Shown: positions 47,971 to 60,892, numbered from the stretch's first letter. The stretch is DNA of 64,000 nt from Enoplolaimus lenunculus (GCA_030248215.1 JASANG010000403.1:124001-188000), one strand, 5' to 3'. Made by a program: numbers and translations. The notes: generated from the letters alone by a model not told the origin.

Positions 47971-49350
47971 ACTTAGAAACCTTAGTTAGTATAAATCCCT
48001 TATCATTATAGAACCAAATAAGGGCAACGGTCTAGTCGTTTTGAATCGTACTGACTATATCGCCAAAGTTGATTCTATGTTAGCCAATCCGGATGTTTTT
48101 CAGGTCCGGAAAGGAACTCTGGAAAACCTATAAAAATATACTATTAGTTTCGAAAACCAAATTCGAACTTTCACATCTGATTGTGTGAAACGTCAAGCCA
48201 TGTCCACTGACATGACTAACCAAATTAACCCGTCCGGCACAAGAACACCGATTTGTAAAATTTAAAAGTTTCATCAATTCACAACACAAACAAATTGTTA
48301 CGAGTGAAATTGAAAATAACTCAATTTTATTTTTAGACGTGAAAATCAATTCAATAAGCACCAGGAATCTGGTGAGGTGTCGACAGGTCTTTTTAGAAAG
48401 TCGACATACTGAACTCAGATTCTTAATTTCAGATCCTTCATGCCAACAAGGTATAAGGTCAATCTAATTAATTGTCTCCTTTGCAGATGTTTTGAAATTT
48501 CTTCTATTGACTGTAACATTAGAAATGAGCTCCATTTTCTGAAAAGATTTTCAAAACCAATAATTTCCCAATATTTATTATCGAACGAATGTTCAGTAAG
48601 TTCTTAAACAAAAACTACGAACACTGTCCCAATCAGATAGCTCACAATGGTTATCGTCGGACATTGTCAACAGCAGCAGCACTGATTTTGATTATTTTGC
48701 TATAGAACAACCACATCCATCTACCAGTGTTAACTGTTTTCATAATATACCGGTTAACGAGCCAACTATTAATTATGCCGAGGAAGCGACGACTGTTGAC
48801 TCCACCAGAGGCCAAACAGAACCAGATAGCAACGCCTCCACCAGACCAGAACAAGGAAACAAGGTACAGTTTTTTGTCTTACGAATCCCGCATTTCGGCT
48901 CACATAGTGCGTTTGTTAAAAAACAACTAACCAAACTATGTAGCAAGCTTTTTGAAAACTCCAACGTTCAAACACGCATTGTTGTTTATAATCATAGAAA
49001 AGTAGGCTCAATGTTTGTTACTAAGGATCCTGTCCCAGAGTGGTCATTCTCACAGGTTGTTTATAGGTTTACATGTTCCTGTTGTCAACAGGACTACATC
49101 GGGTCCACATCCCGACAACTATTTAAAAAATTTCGTGAGAAAAAAAACAGATTTTGGACAGGACCCTCGAAAAACAGTTTCTAGTGTGAAACCGAAATGA
49201 CTTCTCCATGTTAGCAACAGCTCCGCGGGAAGTTTCTATATTTCGTTCTTCGATTGCCCTCCATATCCTGGAGTCTATTTTCATCAGAGAACATAGACCA
49301 ATATTAAATGTTCAATCTAATTGCCATAAATTTCACAATCATTATATATA
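47971..49350 (+). mobile_element. Penelope-like retroelement, right arm (plus), truncated
   Basis: The plus strand repeats the same series as the left arm in mirror image, with the RT N-terminal stretch at about 48000-48090, the thumb-side stretch at about 48380-48510 and the GIY-YIG linker and domain at about 48790-49180. It shares the same internal deletion, so both arms descend from one defective copy. It carries several extra breaks compared with the left arm. Both outer borders lie next to TATA/CATATA-rich microsatellites (46320-46370 and 49340-49375). Confidence 0.75.
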
Positions 49351-49404
49351 TACATATATATGTATGTATATAAGTTATTATTTATCGGTACCACAAAACC
49401 CACT

Positions 49405-49475
49405 GTCTCAGAGTAGAGAACCTACGACGGACGGATTGCCGATCCGTTGTTCTAAAACAACTGAGCTACGCAGTC
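49405..49475 (-). tRNA. tRNA pseudogene
   Basis: The minus strand reads GACTGCGTAGCTCAGTTG (acceptor start and perfect A-box core), an anticodon arm with a stem ACGGA/TCCGT and loop TCGGCAA, and GTAGGTTC of a T arm that then breaks down. The loop would place GGC (alanine) at the anticodon but position 33 is C rather than T, so it is not a working tRNA. It sits just outside the Penelope palindrome. Confidence 0.5.
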
Positions 49476-51245
49476 ATGTAAACTGATGGACCCAATGGCT
49501 CTACGTTTGGTGATACATTTTTCCGAAAGTAAACACCATTCATAATCTGTCATCATGAACTGTCACACTCCAATCAATAAAAACTAATTGCATTTGTACG
49601 CATTTTTCAAATTTAATTTATTTACGCTAAAATGTCTCATCTTTTCTACACATACACTCGTATATTCAAACAGCAAAGTTGATCACCTTGACCTTATAGT
49701 TTTCTGGAAGACGATAGTCAATTTAAACTTATACTAAAAACTATTTTTGCCAAGTTTATTAATATTTTTGTAGTTCAAAGTCTATTAAACATATAATATC
49801 ATTTTGAAGATGTTCACCAAGCGCCGTTGATTTTGAGAAAAAAAGTGTTTTTTTAAATTTTGTCATTTTTTCAATGAATTGTTAAAACTATATTCGCGGT
49901 CTATTTTACGTACCAGAACTCGACCTGTGCCAGTTTGGGAATAAAATTTTTGTATTTCTCCGCTAAACCGCTGTTATTTAATTCGAAGTGAACCTGGAGA
50001 TAGCCGTTCTCATCTGGCGTGTTACCAAGCAGAAAAGCCAGTTTGGCTTAAAATTTCAAACAATTGTAGAGTTTTTGTTAATGAAAAAAGTAAACGCTGA
50101 CAAACCTTGCGTAGGCGTGGTGTTTACTCAAGCGTTACGGTTAATATGACCACTCTCTTCAGCTGATTTTTTACTTAAAACGAGTATTATAAAAATAAAT
50201 TTGAGAATCATCTCAAAAAGTATTTGTTTTAAACCAGCTCAAATTATGGGGTTTAAAGTTTGGTGACAATAAAAGAGCACCAAACTGCTCTTTTAAAGAC
50301 TTCATTCTTTTTGTTTTTGTGATGGTAAGTCTGGGAAAATTGTAACAGAGTATGAGTTTGAGTGATATTGCTCATAATTCTTAGGGTTGACTCTGGATTT
50401 TGGAACCTTAAGCATATGAAGCACTTTAATTGAAATTAATTTTTCTCCATAAAAATAAAACAATACTACATTAATTATATTTCACACCACTAATATTGCT
50501 ATAATAGTTTTGGCTCGTTTGAGGTTATTTTTTCTTTCCATTAAAATAGAACAATACAACACAATTAAATTTCACACCACTAATTTTGTTACAAAAGATT
50601 TTGCTCGTTCTTGTAGCGCACCTAGCTGCATTTTACGCTATTGCAGTTCCGCAGAAAAACGTCCCGCCCCTGATCTTTCAATCGGCAGCTGTTTTGATTA
50701 CATTTTTCTGTATTTTTGAGCAGATACTTTACAAATATCAATAGTGAGTTATAGGTCAATAAACAAATGGAGATGCGATGTATTACGAAATCTGGAAACA
50801 AAAAGGGTCTTCTCAGTTATCCCCATCCCGCGTTTGCCCAAAAGTGGTCTAATTTTGAAAATTTTTGCATATTTGAGCTTCTCATGGCTTCCACTGATCA
50901 TTCCATGGCCAAATTTGTATTTTTGAAAAATTCTATTTTTTACGGTCCCAAGGTCTTCAAATTTGGGTGTGAACTGATCAGAGAAATCATGAGAAGCTCA
51001 AATATGCTAAAATATTCGAATTCCGAGCACTTTTGGGCACACGCTGGCTAGGGGGAATATCCGAAAAGACCCTACCAAAGTTTGGTTTTTTTCTTAGTTA
51101 TTAAGTTCCCAATTGCAAACAGCAAATAACGTCGAAAATTTTGCACGTTAGTTTCAGTTTTAACTGGAACTTTACAGGTAAAAAATTTTTAATTATTTAT
51201 TGATATACTTGTTAAGTAAAATTTAGCGGAAGTAGAAACCTCATT
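49476..51245. repeat. Intergenic with repeats upstream of the DM13 gene
   Basis: A direct repeat pair of period 91 lies at about 50441-50613, each containing TTTCACACCACTAAT and TTTTGGCTCGTT or TTTTGCTCGTT. A foldback element lies at 50804-51073. No gene seen. Confidence 0.55.
50804..51073. mobile_element. Foldback inverted repeat, about 100-base arms
   Basis: Left arm runs from AGGGTCTTCTCAGTTATCCC through GCATATTTGAGCTTCTCATG to ACTGATCA; the right arm is its diverged complement, TGATCAGAGAAATCATGAGA to AAGACCCT. The open frame across it is a by-product. Confidence 0.75.
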
Positions 51246-54200
51246 ATGAATGCTATTATACTTTTACTGTGCGGTAAGTTCAATATTTGCTATGGAATTT
51301 TTCGATGGAAATTATATATTATGATGAAGGTACTAATACGCCAATGCTAAGTCCTGTTTTGTTTTAGCTGGTTTTTCTTAGTTAATTAGGGTTAATAGGT
51401 TTTAAGTAGCTGCTAATTGTTGTAATTACCAGATAATTTTCATCACAATGAAATATGTTCTTAAACAAAAAGCGCAGCTGTGTGCATTCTGTGTAGAAAA
51501 TAATGTATCCCGCGTGCATTGCGTGTTTAACTAACCTGCCTCATTTATAAAAGCGGGTACGTTGCATCAATGTTTCCAATGTGAACCAAAGTCGCTCCTA
51601 TTATATGCTTGGATCCTAGATTTACTGCGTGTGTCAATCGACAAGTACTTATCTAAAATTGAGGGGGTCGGGAAAAACGCAACTCGCAACAGAAAATACA
51701 TCATTGTGAGCACCAGCGGATGAAGAGGTGGGGTTGGGTAAGTACGCCCCCCGCATCAAAATTTTTTTGCGTCAAAACAGTAAGGTCCCCCTGCCTTAAA
51801 ACTTTTTAAATAATTTTCCCGCAGAATTCTTTTGTGACAAAATGGTAAGGTCCCTACGTTACAATTTTTGCGTTTCATAACATTTGCCTGCCCGTCACCC
51901 GTCCAAATTTTTGCATCCGCCTGTGATTGTGAGTTTCTGGTGAGCGGATTTCATCGCCAAAATTTTAGCTCACCAGGGCCACTATACGAACTGGATATTT
52001 CATAAGTTTAAAATTGTCCTGAAAGACAGCAGTAGAATATATAGCTTGTGTTACATTACCGCCGTAGTTTTCAACTATTAGGCTATAAAACATTTCAAGC
52101 TTTAGATGAGCCGTTCTTATTGCCATATTTTCACATCAACAGGGCCCGCAGGAGAATATGTTTCCCGATACCGCTTCTGATTGAGCCGCATACAAAATAT
52201 TATTGTTCGTAAATTAGCATTCTGTATACTTTAGCATTTTGCGTCGTTGTGAACGCAGAAAATTATGGCAAAAAACTTGGCAAACTGAACAATGCGAACG
52301 TTTATATTGCGCGTGAAAATATCATTATCATTCCGAAAATAAAATTGCCAAAAGATGGTATGAAGGTGTCATTCTAATTTAGCTCAAAGTAACAAAATAT
52401 TCTTTTGTTTCAACTGAATTAACCGTTAACTGATTAATTTTTGAAATTAGTGAAGATATTGTCAAATATATGTAGCACATATCACCAGTTCGCAATATAT
52501 TTTCAAGCACTAAAACCACTTTAACTACAAATGTCAAACTCGGCTCACAAATAGGAGCTATCAAATGCCAATATTGTATAATGTGCTAAATTTCGAAGTT
52601 CTCGATTGGCTGGTTTGAAACTTATAGGATATATCAATCAACTGATAATAGGTGCTACATGCAGCAGAACTTTTGTGAATATAAACTAGAATTAATGATC
52701 CCGTTTACAAATTTCATTTTACAAACAGGATCGCTGCTCACAATTTCACTGGACGGAGAAGAAGGTACAGCGTACGTAAAGGGATCGTATTCAAGCGGCA
52801 TGGACTATTTACGACGAGTGTAAGACTATGTTTAGTTTAGAAAAAGAAAAATTATATTAAAAACTTTTCTGTGAACTTTTTCTTTTAAACCAAATGAATG
52901 AGAATATTGTGTATAAACAATGGCCATTACACTTTTATTGCATACTTTACACGCTTTACATTTTAGAGTATTTCATTATTCCATTGCTTAGTATGATATA
53001 CTTTGCTGGTCCCAAAAAAATCTAAGGGGAACCAGAAATAGCGGTTGGTTAATTGTGATAAGCGATATCAGGCAGTTACAATAATGTTGAATTTGCTAAA
53101 TTTAACAATAATCGATAAAGTTTTGTTAAAAGTCCTGTCTTATTTTAGATTATATATTTCAAAAATATTGGCAATTGAAACTTCTAAAATTGGTTGGAGA
53201 TTGCATAAAGTGTCACTGAACGACACAACTTAAAACAATACAATAACTTCACCAGCACATTTGCCACAAACTTTGTCAAATGTTTTACCAGAGCTTTTAC
53301 CGGAACTGAAGCCGGAACTGGACATACAGCTGTGCCCAAACTCGAATGGAAATAACTACAACTACTGCTCCTTTAGACGATTAAGTACCCTTATACAATA
53401 TGTAGCATATTCTTAATGTGCCAAGCAAGATATATATTCTGATTTCTAGTAAAGAAACTAATACTTTATGAATGTCATGTTTTGTTGCATAGAAAAACGC
53501 TGAAAATCTTGATGCTGTGTTTGCTGTGAGGACATTTGTTGGAATAGTCGCTTTCAATCTTTTAGAATACAATGTTTTGAATTCTATGTGTCTTTTTCAG
53601 TCAATTTTTTGGTTTTAAAACATGAAATATGGTTTAAAATTAATGTTTTATATCAATATATTAAATCAAAAGTTACGAGAATAAAGTTTACTTACTTAAA
53701 ATTCAGGAGTTACGTTTCGAATAGCAACGATAAAGACACCGTTTATGTTGCATTCGAAGGCAGTTTGTTAGATGCAAGTGAGATTGAATTGAAAGACGGA
53801 TCCCGGAGTGTAAGTTATTTTGATATTTTTAATTTTTAAGCAAATTACACTGTACGATCCAATGAATTTATTTTAACTCAAAATGAGTTGAATCCACTCA
53901 GATACCTGAACACTGAATTAGGCCTTTCAGAACTCCTCAGAATTCTGAACTGATTGAACTTATCGTGAGTTAATTAATCCGCTAACCCAGAATTATAAAT
54001 CAGCTCATTTACTGTTATTAGCTCAGAAATAACCAGAAATGACTAATTCGCTCTCTCAATTAATTTTTCAAATTCGTCGGAATTTACAGTGTATCTGTAA
54101 CAATTTTTGTGTTCAAAAGAAAGTGAAACATTAGCAGGTAAAAGATGTCGTCAAATTCTTGCTGAGCAGACAAACCTCCGACTGTTTCCTTTTAGATACC

Positions 54201-57200
54201 ATTTCAGCTGAGTTGTGTTTTACTAAGTAAACGTTTGATGACGTCCGCCCTTTATGAAAAGTAGTAACGTTATAATAATAGGAGGTTCAATAATAGCAGA
54301 CGCTACATGAAATAGCCACTCAGACAGCGAGTCAAATTTTGAGCAAATTTTGTGTTCACTTTAACGTTACTAAGTTTCTCGCTGTGGCATTCAATGACGC
54401 ATTCAAAAATTTGTGACGGCGGACCGAGTATGTACCGTTGACGAAAATGCGACACCAAAGGTGTGGCTAACGATTATATACCTGTATACGGAGATAAAAT
54501 CACGGCACAGAACAAGAATTTATCAGAAACACACGAAATCAGACCAAAACACGAAACAATAAATAACGGACTGAAAAAAAGGCGATAAAATTTTAACGTA
54601 AAGATTCAGCATTTAATTATAGTCTTAAAAGCGATTATTGAAATAACTCGGCGGATATTTAAAGCAATACAATAAATGCAGTGCGACATCCAAAGATGCC
54701 GGTGTGCTTTTATGATTTTCAGAAAAAAACTTCGCTGAAACGTTGAAATTCATATAAAATATTTGCGTGCCGCAACCAGTAGAACCTTCTAGACTACTCG
54801 GTTTCGAGAACTGAAGACGTCTATTCGGAAGATAAAACGTCTTGCAACTTGGCAGACTTCATTCATAGATTAATAGCTTTTCTCAGCAAACAAGGGAAAA
54901 CGTGGACGACCCAAAAAAAGCACAATTAAAGTATTTTGAAAATAAAAATGTTTTTCAAATTTCAGATCGATCAGTTACGAATAAGCGTTCGGGACAGTGA
55001 CATTCCACGAGCCTACGATACTGGTCGTTCACTTAGAGGGCCATTTTACAACCTGAAGTCGGGTCCTGTAAAGATACTCTCTCCAAGAAGTATCTTAGTA
55101 CCAAAATTTCGTTTCAACGGCGAAGGACCGCCAGGTGAATCAACGCTACCAATGTTAAACTGTGGAAAGTCGAATTGGCTGATAGATGTATAAAGAAATC
55201 GTATTTTATGTTGCTTAATTAAAATTATTTATATACATACTGGATTGACCCGAATAAGAGGGGGAACGTAATAAGAGGGGGTCCCCATTTTGAGTCCGAA
55301 TCAATAGGAGTCCGTATCCCTAATAAGAGTCCGTAAGCGGATATAGCCCCTACACCCTAATTAGAGTCCATAAATGTCAATTAGCCCTTAATTTCAGCGC
55401 ATAAATGACTCCAGGACCAAATTATTTGAGTTCGAAACTTTAAAGCGTACTTAAATTTTGAAAGTACATTCATAATTGTTTTACCTTGTATTATCGCTCA
55501 AGCTATTGACACAAGACAAATAAATGTTTAATTCAACGGAGAATTGCAGTACCGGATATATATCAGTAACGATGGGCGGTGGAGCGTGGGTTAAAAATAA
55601 ATAACAGTCCGTAACCGAATAACAAGGAGGGTACCCTCTGGAAAGGCCAAATAAATATCAGCCCCCCTCTTATTCGGGTCAACACAGTAAAAAGCATAAG
55701 TTGTAAAATTTTTGGCCTGTGACACTTTCTACCACAATGTAGATCCAAAGCCTTTTTTAGTTCTGAATCACATTTAGTGCAAAAATAACTGGTGCATTTC
55801 TTCTGAATCGTAAAATTAGCTGCCAAAACTTCTATTTCACCACTGTCTAAGTGATCATACTTACGTTAAGAAAATGGACATGATTATAAAAAGATTATCA
55901 TCGTGGTTCTCTATGTATAATTCAGTTCAAAGAATAAGCTCTTATATCCGCAACTCTTGCAGTATCAATTTAACGTTAGATTCTGCTCATAACCCTTGTG
56001 TGTGTTCAGCGTTTGCATTGAAAATTTATTTCAATTGTAGGCGTTATAGTCGGCTGACAAATTGGACTGTCACTAAATGTGTTTCGATACTTGAAATTTC
56101 AGTAGAATTATAGTGGTTTTGCAATGATTGCTTAAATTTTAAACTTGCTCTTTTTGTAGACGCATATTTCTACGTCGGAAACAGTCGAGGATTTTTTGAC
56201 GAACAAAAATACGAAGAATCGGCGAGACCTGGCTACGTTCGCGGACACAATGATTTTACTGATTCAGAGTAAGTGTCATTTGGCTAAACTTTACCAAAAC
56301 TGAATCTGTAATGCAACTTCCACAATAACATGCGTACACCAGGTGACTTTTGAGGTGGTAGTGTCGAAGTTAATTTTTATATTGTTGAAGAACTTGCTAC
56401 TATTGATCAACAATTTGCTAACTTTGCACCTGAAACAAATGTATTGTTTTTAGCCCCTTAAAAATAGTTTATAAAGAAGTTAAGCCAGTCCACAGTCAGC
56501 TCAACTTTAGGCGTCTAATAAACTTTTAACAAACGCATGCGTCAACCTCAGACTACTTACAAGCAGAGCAACTACTTTTCCAGGAGATAGCAACACTTTT
56601 TCAGGGCAATACTCTTCACGGTTTTGTTCGATGTCTGCGGGTTCGAGTAGGGGTAATTTGTATTGACATAAATATTCTCCAGCTGGCCGCGATACAATAG
56701 TTGGTTCAAAAGTGTGTTTAATTTTTAGACCAAAGTACCTAAGCGAAGTGTTCTCTGGCGACGATGACGTCATTGTAGATCTAAAGGAACCACTCACTGC
56801 GGTAGACGATTTCTTGTCGGTTTATTGCTTTCGGTTCCATAAAGATTTCGGCCAAATTCCGCTAAACCGCGTGCCGATCAATTCACTTCCACCGTATCTT
56901 CCTCCTGTCAGAGGTAAGATGCTGCGATGTCGGCAACGACTCATCATTTACGAATGTTGTAGAGCGTGGCTGTCTTCAATTGCAAGCTCATAAAGCATCC
57001 CTCTATGTGACTACAGGAAGTTATAAAAACAAAATCAGTCTGCAAAAATTAAGCAAAGAACATCCCTGCCAAGTAAATGTTGTATGCGTGTGAACAAACT
57101 AGGTGCATAAAATATAGTGGTGTCGTGTAAAAACAGGTTTTATTTTGCAGGGTTTCATCGGAATTGGGAAAATTTGATTTCCGATTCCGATTCCGGCTGA

Positions 57201-58626
57201 CTGCTATTCCGATGCTGGAATTCTGATTTTTCGGTTATGAGTTTTTAAGATGATTGAACTTTAGATTTTGTTTGTTTCGTTTGGTTTCGTTCGTTTGCAA
57301 TTAATCTGATGGTTTGTTCCAAGTAAATATTCCGAGTTGTTACGCGTATTCCGTCAGCTATGTAAACAATTTTTACTGAAACTGTGAACAGTTTACGGAA
57401 ACAGGCATACTGCAACAAATAAGCTAAGTCATGCACCTTTAACTTTTTAATAGAATTACTAAAACTTGATTCCGATACCGATTCCGGTTCTGACAGAAAA
57501 ATTTGATTCCCATTCCGTTTCCGACAAAATCTATTTCCGGTTGGAACTCTGTTATTTTGTATACCGCGCACACGAATGTGCAGGTATACAGGGATGCATA
57601 TGATGCGGGGTTCACGTTATACCCGGGGCAGCTCGCAGCAAGCGACACGTATTGTCCCTATTAGACAATTGGGTTTAATTTAAAGGCTTATAGACCCAAA
57701 ATTATATTAAAACATTCATATTTGTCTGCTATTATCAATAGGTCACCTTTAGTTCTGCAATATCATACGATATTCGAGATATTGTCTGCAAATATCATAT
57801 ATATTTTCAAATATCTGCATACTTGAGGTAACATATCCATGTTGCTGTTTTGAATTCCATATGATACTAGAATTTTAAATTGGAATTTTTGAATAAAGCC
57901 GTGGTTCTAAGCGATTTTGAGTCGGAAACGAATTTGCAGCCGTGTATTCGTTATTTTAAAGCACATTTGTACCGCTACCGTCTGACGTTCCTTTTATTTA
58001 TTGGCACCCGAAGATTACACTGTCCCGCTGAATATTATATGATATTCGTTGTAGTTTGGAATATCATATGATATTCGCATAAATCCAAAAACTTTCCTAA
58101 CGAAAAGTTCGTTTACGCAGCTGAAAAATTTTTTGGCAAGGGTGGGCGAAGCATTTCGTAGACGATGTCGCTTCCCCCTCATCACTTGTAGTCGGATCTG
58201 TCTAGAATTAGCAGGGTTTGATAACGTAAATATGTAGGTATGTGTCCCAATAAGAGAATGACTGTATAAAATATGCAACAATGAAAGAACTCATAACGCA
58301 CATTTTTTGTGATGAATGAAAATGTCCGCATAAAGTTAACGACTAATTCTATAGGATACCAGGCATAAACAGTATGTGGGACGCCGAATGTGTGGACTGC
58401 ACGAATGGTAACGTGTGAGCAACATTAATAACAGCTGGTGAAAAACGAAAATTGTGTCTAAACGTTATTGCACTGGCCATAACAGATTAATAGTTCACTT
58501 GTTGAATAATTTATAACTGTTTTGTTTCGTTTCAGAGTGAAATCTGTTCAAAATGGAGTGAAACACTGCGGAAAAAGTGTCTATACCAAAAAATATCGAA
58601 CTAAACCTAATCGTGTTTTAGTGTGA
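51246..58626 (+). CDS. Secreted DM13-domain protein (Skeletor-like), nine exons
   Basis: Nine exons, 316 residues, every intron GT-AG and phases consistent: 51246-51273, 52235-52357, 52729-52819, 53707-53809, 54966-55134, 56160-56268, 56729-56913, 58363-58414, 58536-58626. Residues 1-17 (MNAIILLLCAFCVVVNA) are a signal peptide with Ala-x-Ala-like end. Residues 20-135 look like a first, diverged DM13 unit (GKKLGKL at its start, as in Skeletor). Residues 138-256 are a clear DM13 domain: LRGPFYNLKSG, FRFNGEGPPDAYFYVGNS, DVIVDL, FLSVYCFRFHKDFG. The last 48 residues form a short tail with C-x2-C and a single C. Drosophila Skeletor has two DM13 units followed by DOMON; no DOMON is encoded here. Likely extracellular, perhaps matrix. 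Its last large intron holds a hAT-type element. Confidence 0.9.
55238..55689. mobile_element. Mariner-type MITE, copy F
   Basis: TA-flanked ends CTGGATTGACCCGAATAAGA and complement ending CGGGTCAACACAG, 452 bases, opposite orientation to copy A. The left end shows a short internal duplication, AATAAGAGGGGG twice. It lies in intron 5 of the DM13 gene. Confidence 0.88.
57148..57551. mobile_element. hAT-type non-autonomous element with perfect target duplication
   Basis: Begins CAGGGTTTCATCGGAATTGG and ends CCGGTTGGAACTCTG. Flanked by identical 8-mers TTATTTTG (57140-57147 and 57552-57559). Interior is the reverse complement relative of 22340-22955 (for example GATTTTTCGGTTATGAG). It lies in intron 7 of the DM13 gene. 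Confidence 0.9.
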
Positions 58627-59873
58627 TACTTATAATAACAGTCAATTGTGTATGGTTTTGATTATATAAGTTTTTGGCTTAACCGTTCCAGAACTCGTTA
58701 GTCTCTTTAGCAAGCGATGTACATAGCATGGAAATCGTTATCTATTTTAAGTTCTAAGCATAGCCTTGTACTATTTGCAATCAGAAAAACACTGATCGGA
58801 GCATCCTCTGTTTGCTGTATTTCAAAAATAAGTTTGAATAGTTATTGTGCAATTGATAGTAGCTATGTTTTTAACGAATTGCTAACTAAAATTCTAACTT
58901 TTGCAAATTTTACTTTTTTTGACTGTAAATATTGTTCCAACTCAAAAAGTTGTTGCCTTTAATTCGAACCGGCTCAGAAACGCTGCTGTATTGAATTATG
59001 TAAACAAATCAGAGCGTTTCGTACTTTGTATCAATTCAACTACGGTTTGTTTTACATTTTATAACATCGAAAATAATATTAATACTCGTACTGGTACTTC
59101 TTCACTGTGTTCAACACCAGTGTTCATTTGAAATTTCATAAAGACAAAGTGTCCAGCAATACAGTGTATTATTTCCAAAGTCCAGGTATGGGCTAAGGTT
59201 AAACCTGGGCTTAAACTTCAGTAACAGTGTACACTCGTACAAAAAAGCGTTGCAATTACACAGAAGTAAGCACTATTGATTCTACAAGTACACCGCTATA
59301 TTGCATACTTTACAAATCCCAACAATTTCTAGGCACCGGCAATGATGGATAAGTTTTTGATCAATTATGGGTTTTACCTTGCAGCTACAAAGGTGAAAAC
59401 TTCAAATAATACCACGAGGACGACTGTGATTTATACTAAACAATTATATTTCTAAAATTTGTCTTTTGAGTTTATTATTACCCTCCAATACAGTTACGGG
59501 GTTTTTGGAATAAACTTTAGCTCTGTGTCAGAGGAAATACGAGATATCATTCAGTTTTAACATTCCTGTCGAACAAAGCCCTCGATCTCTTGCCAGCGAA
59601 CGTCAGCTTTAAGTCACCTTCAAGATGGCGACGATTTCAAAAAGATTCCTTTTTACATGTTTTTTGCGGCAAATTTTCAGCGGTCCCAATAAGACCCGGC
59701 GTGCTTCTTATGAGACAATATTTATTGGTTCACGCAGTAACATTGGTCAAACCAAAATGCTGGATCATCTTCATTTACATTTTCACTATGCAGATTTCTT
59801 TATTGCTCCATTGAACACTTCGACACCTTGAACACTTTGTGATATTAAGCTAAAAATTTTCAGTTTACTATCA
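58627..59873. other. Intergenic
   Basis: Two overlapping frames at 59590-59831 start in a good context (AAGATGGCG at 59625) but show no family motif. A weak TTAGGC-type tract lies at about 59190-59220. Confidence 0.4.
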
Positions 59874-60134
59874 TTAACCCCTTCTCACATTGTGCTGCCT
59901 GTAGGCAACTCAACGCAGTGTATATACGTTAAATGGTATATATCGCAGCGTGTTTAATAATTGCAACACGTATACATAGTACTAAATCACTACAAGACGT
60001 GAGAGCTCCCTCGGGCTCGAGCGTCAAGCTCCTACAGCTGAGTGGCAATGGTATACGCCTCCCACTCCAGTCACTGGAGTTCGAATCCTAGCATAAAAGT
60101 AGGTCTCAGGGGAAATAGAAAATATTCATGTGAG
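59874..60134 (+). mobile_element. piggyBac-type MITE with tRNA-like core, copy 2
   Basis: TTAA at both edges; inverted ends CCCCTTCTCACAT and CCCTTTCTCACAT (right, read backwards), one mismatch. Length 261. The tRNA-like segment lies on the plus strand at 60026-60094. The first copy at 27843-28110 is in the opposite orientation. Confidence 0.85.
60026..60094 (+). tRNA. tRNA-Gly(CCC)-like sequence within a MITE (pseudo-tRNA)
   Basis: A box CAGCTGAGTGG (60035-60045), B box GAGTTCGAATCC (60077-60088) and GCCTCCCAC between them. Same imperfect stems as the copy at 27894-27962, so the tRNA-like part was already decayed or adapted before the two MITE copies separated. Confidence 0.5.
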
Positions 60135-60892
60135 AAAGGGTTAAAGCAATGGAATTAGTTTTTTGTTCATTAGCATTAAATATATGGCTACAGATTCGAA
60201 TATGGATGTTGTGTTGCACAATTTGCCTGTTCTTTCCATTGTATTTCGAGTCAGTACTGGTGCGCACTAGGTATGCTGCTGGTTTGCAAGTGCGAAATTT
60301 TTTTGTGGCTGGTGCTTAAGTATTGGAGCTACAGAACAGCCAATGAAGTGTTATATAATGCAATGACGAGTACGCGTTGCACAATTTCAAAGGCGTGTGG
60401 TTGTGTACCAGTTGAAAAGTTTTTATGAGTCGATTTCGTTTATCTTATCCGCTTGCTACTGTACTGCATTGACCCGAATAAGAGGGGGATAGCTATCACA
60501 AATCGTACCGTTAGTTGTTATTTCATTCATAAGATGTGTTTTTTCATTCTTGGAAGTTTCATAACGTAAAACAATCCTACACAAAATGTTTACTAAAGTT
60601 TCATACCTCGTTACCTCTTAATCACTCATGTAGCACAGTCAAGATTTCAGGCGTGAAAGTTGCTCTCAATTATAGAATTAATTTGATTTAAACACATTAC
60701 ATTCAGTATTAAGCGTGTGCCTGTGTTTCATGATAGTTGCTCACACTTTGACTTCATAACGAATGGATTTATATTTAGGTGCTTTAGCAATTTGAATGTT
60801 CTTTAACAAGAGGAATCTATCCTTATCGAAACCATGTGCTTCAATTTAGATCCTAGACTATTTGTAACTAGATGGCTAACCCATTAGCAATG
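60135..60892. other. Intergenic with a solo MITE end
   Basis: 60457-60489 is one end only of the mariner-type MITE family (TACTGCATTGACCCGAATAA followed by GAGGGGG). No other structure seen. Confidence 0.5.

Noticed and set aside
54966-55193. Exon 54966 of the DM13 gene read through to TAA at 55193 as the end of the protein
   Set aside because: A GT donor at 55135 joins in phase to the exon at 56160 and completes the DM13 motif GEGPPDAYFYVG, so the read-through end is intronic.
55563-55826. 87-codon minus-strand frame across 55.6-55.8 kb
   Set aside because: Mostly the interior of mariner-type MITE copy F; similar chance frames recur in other copies (25682-25979, 27445-27714, 62257-62463).
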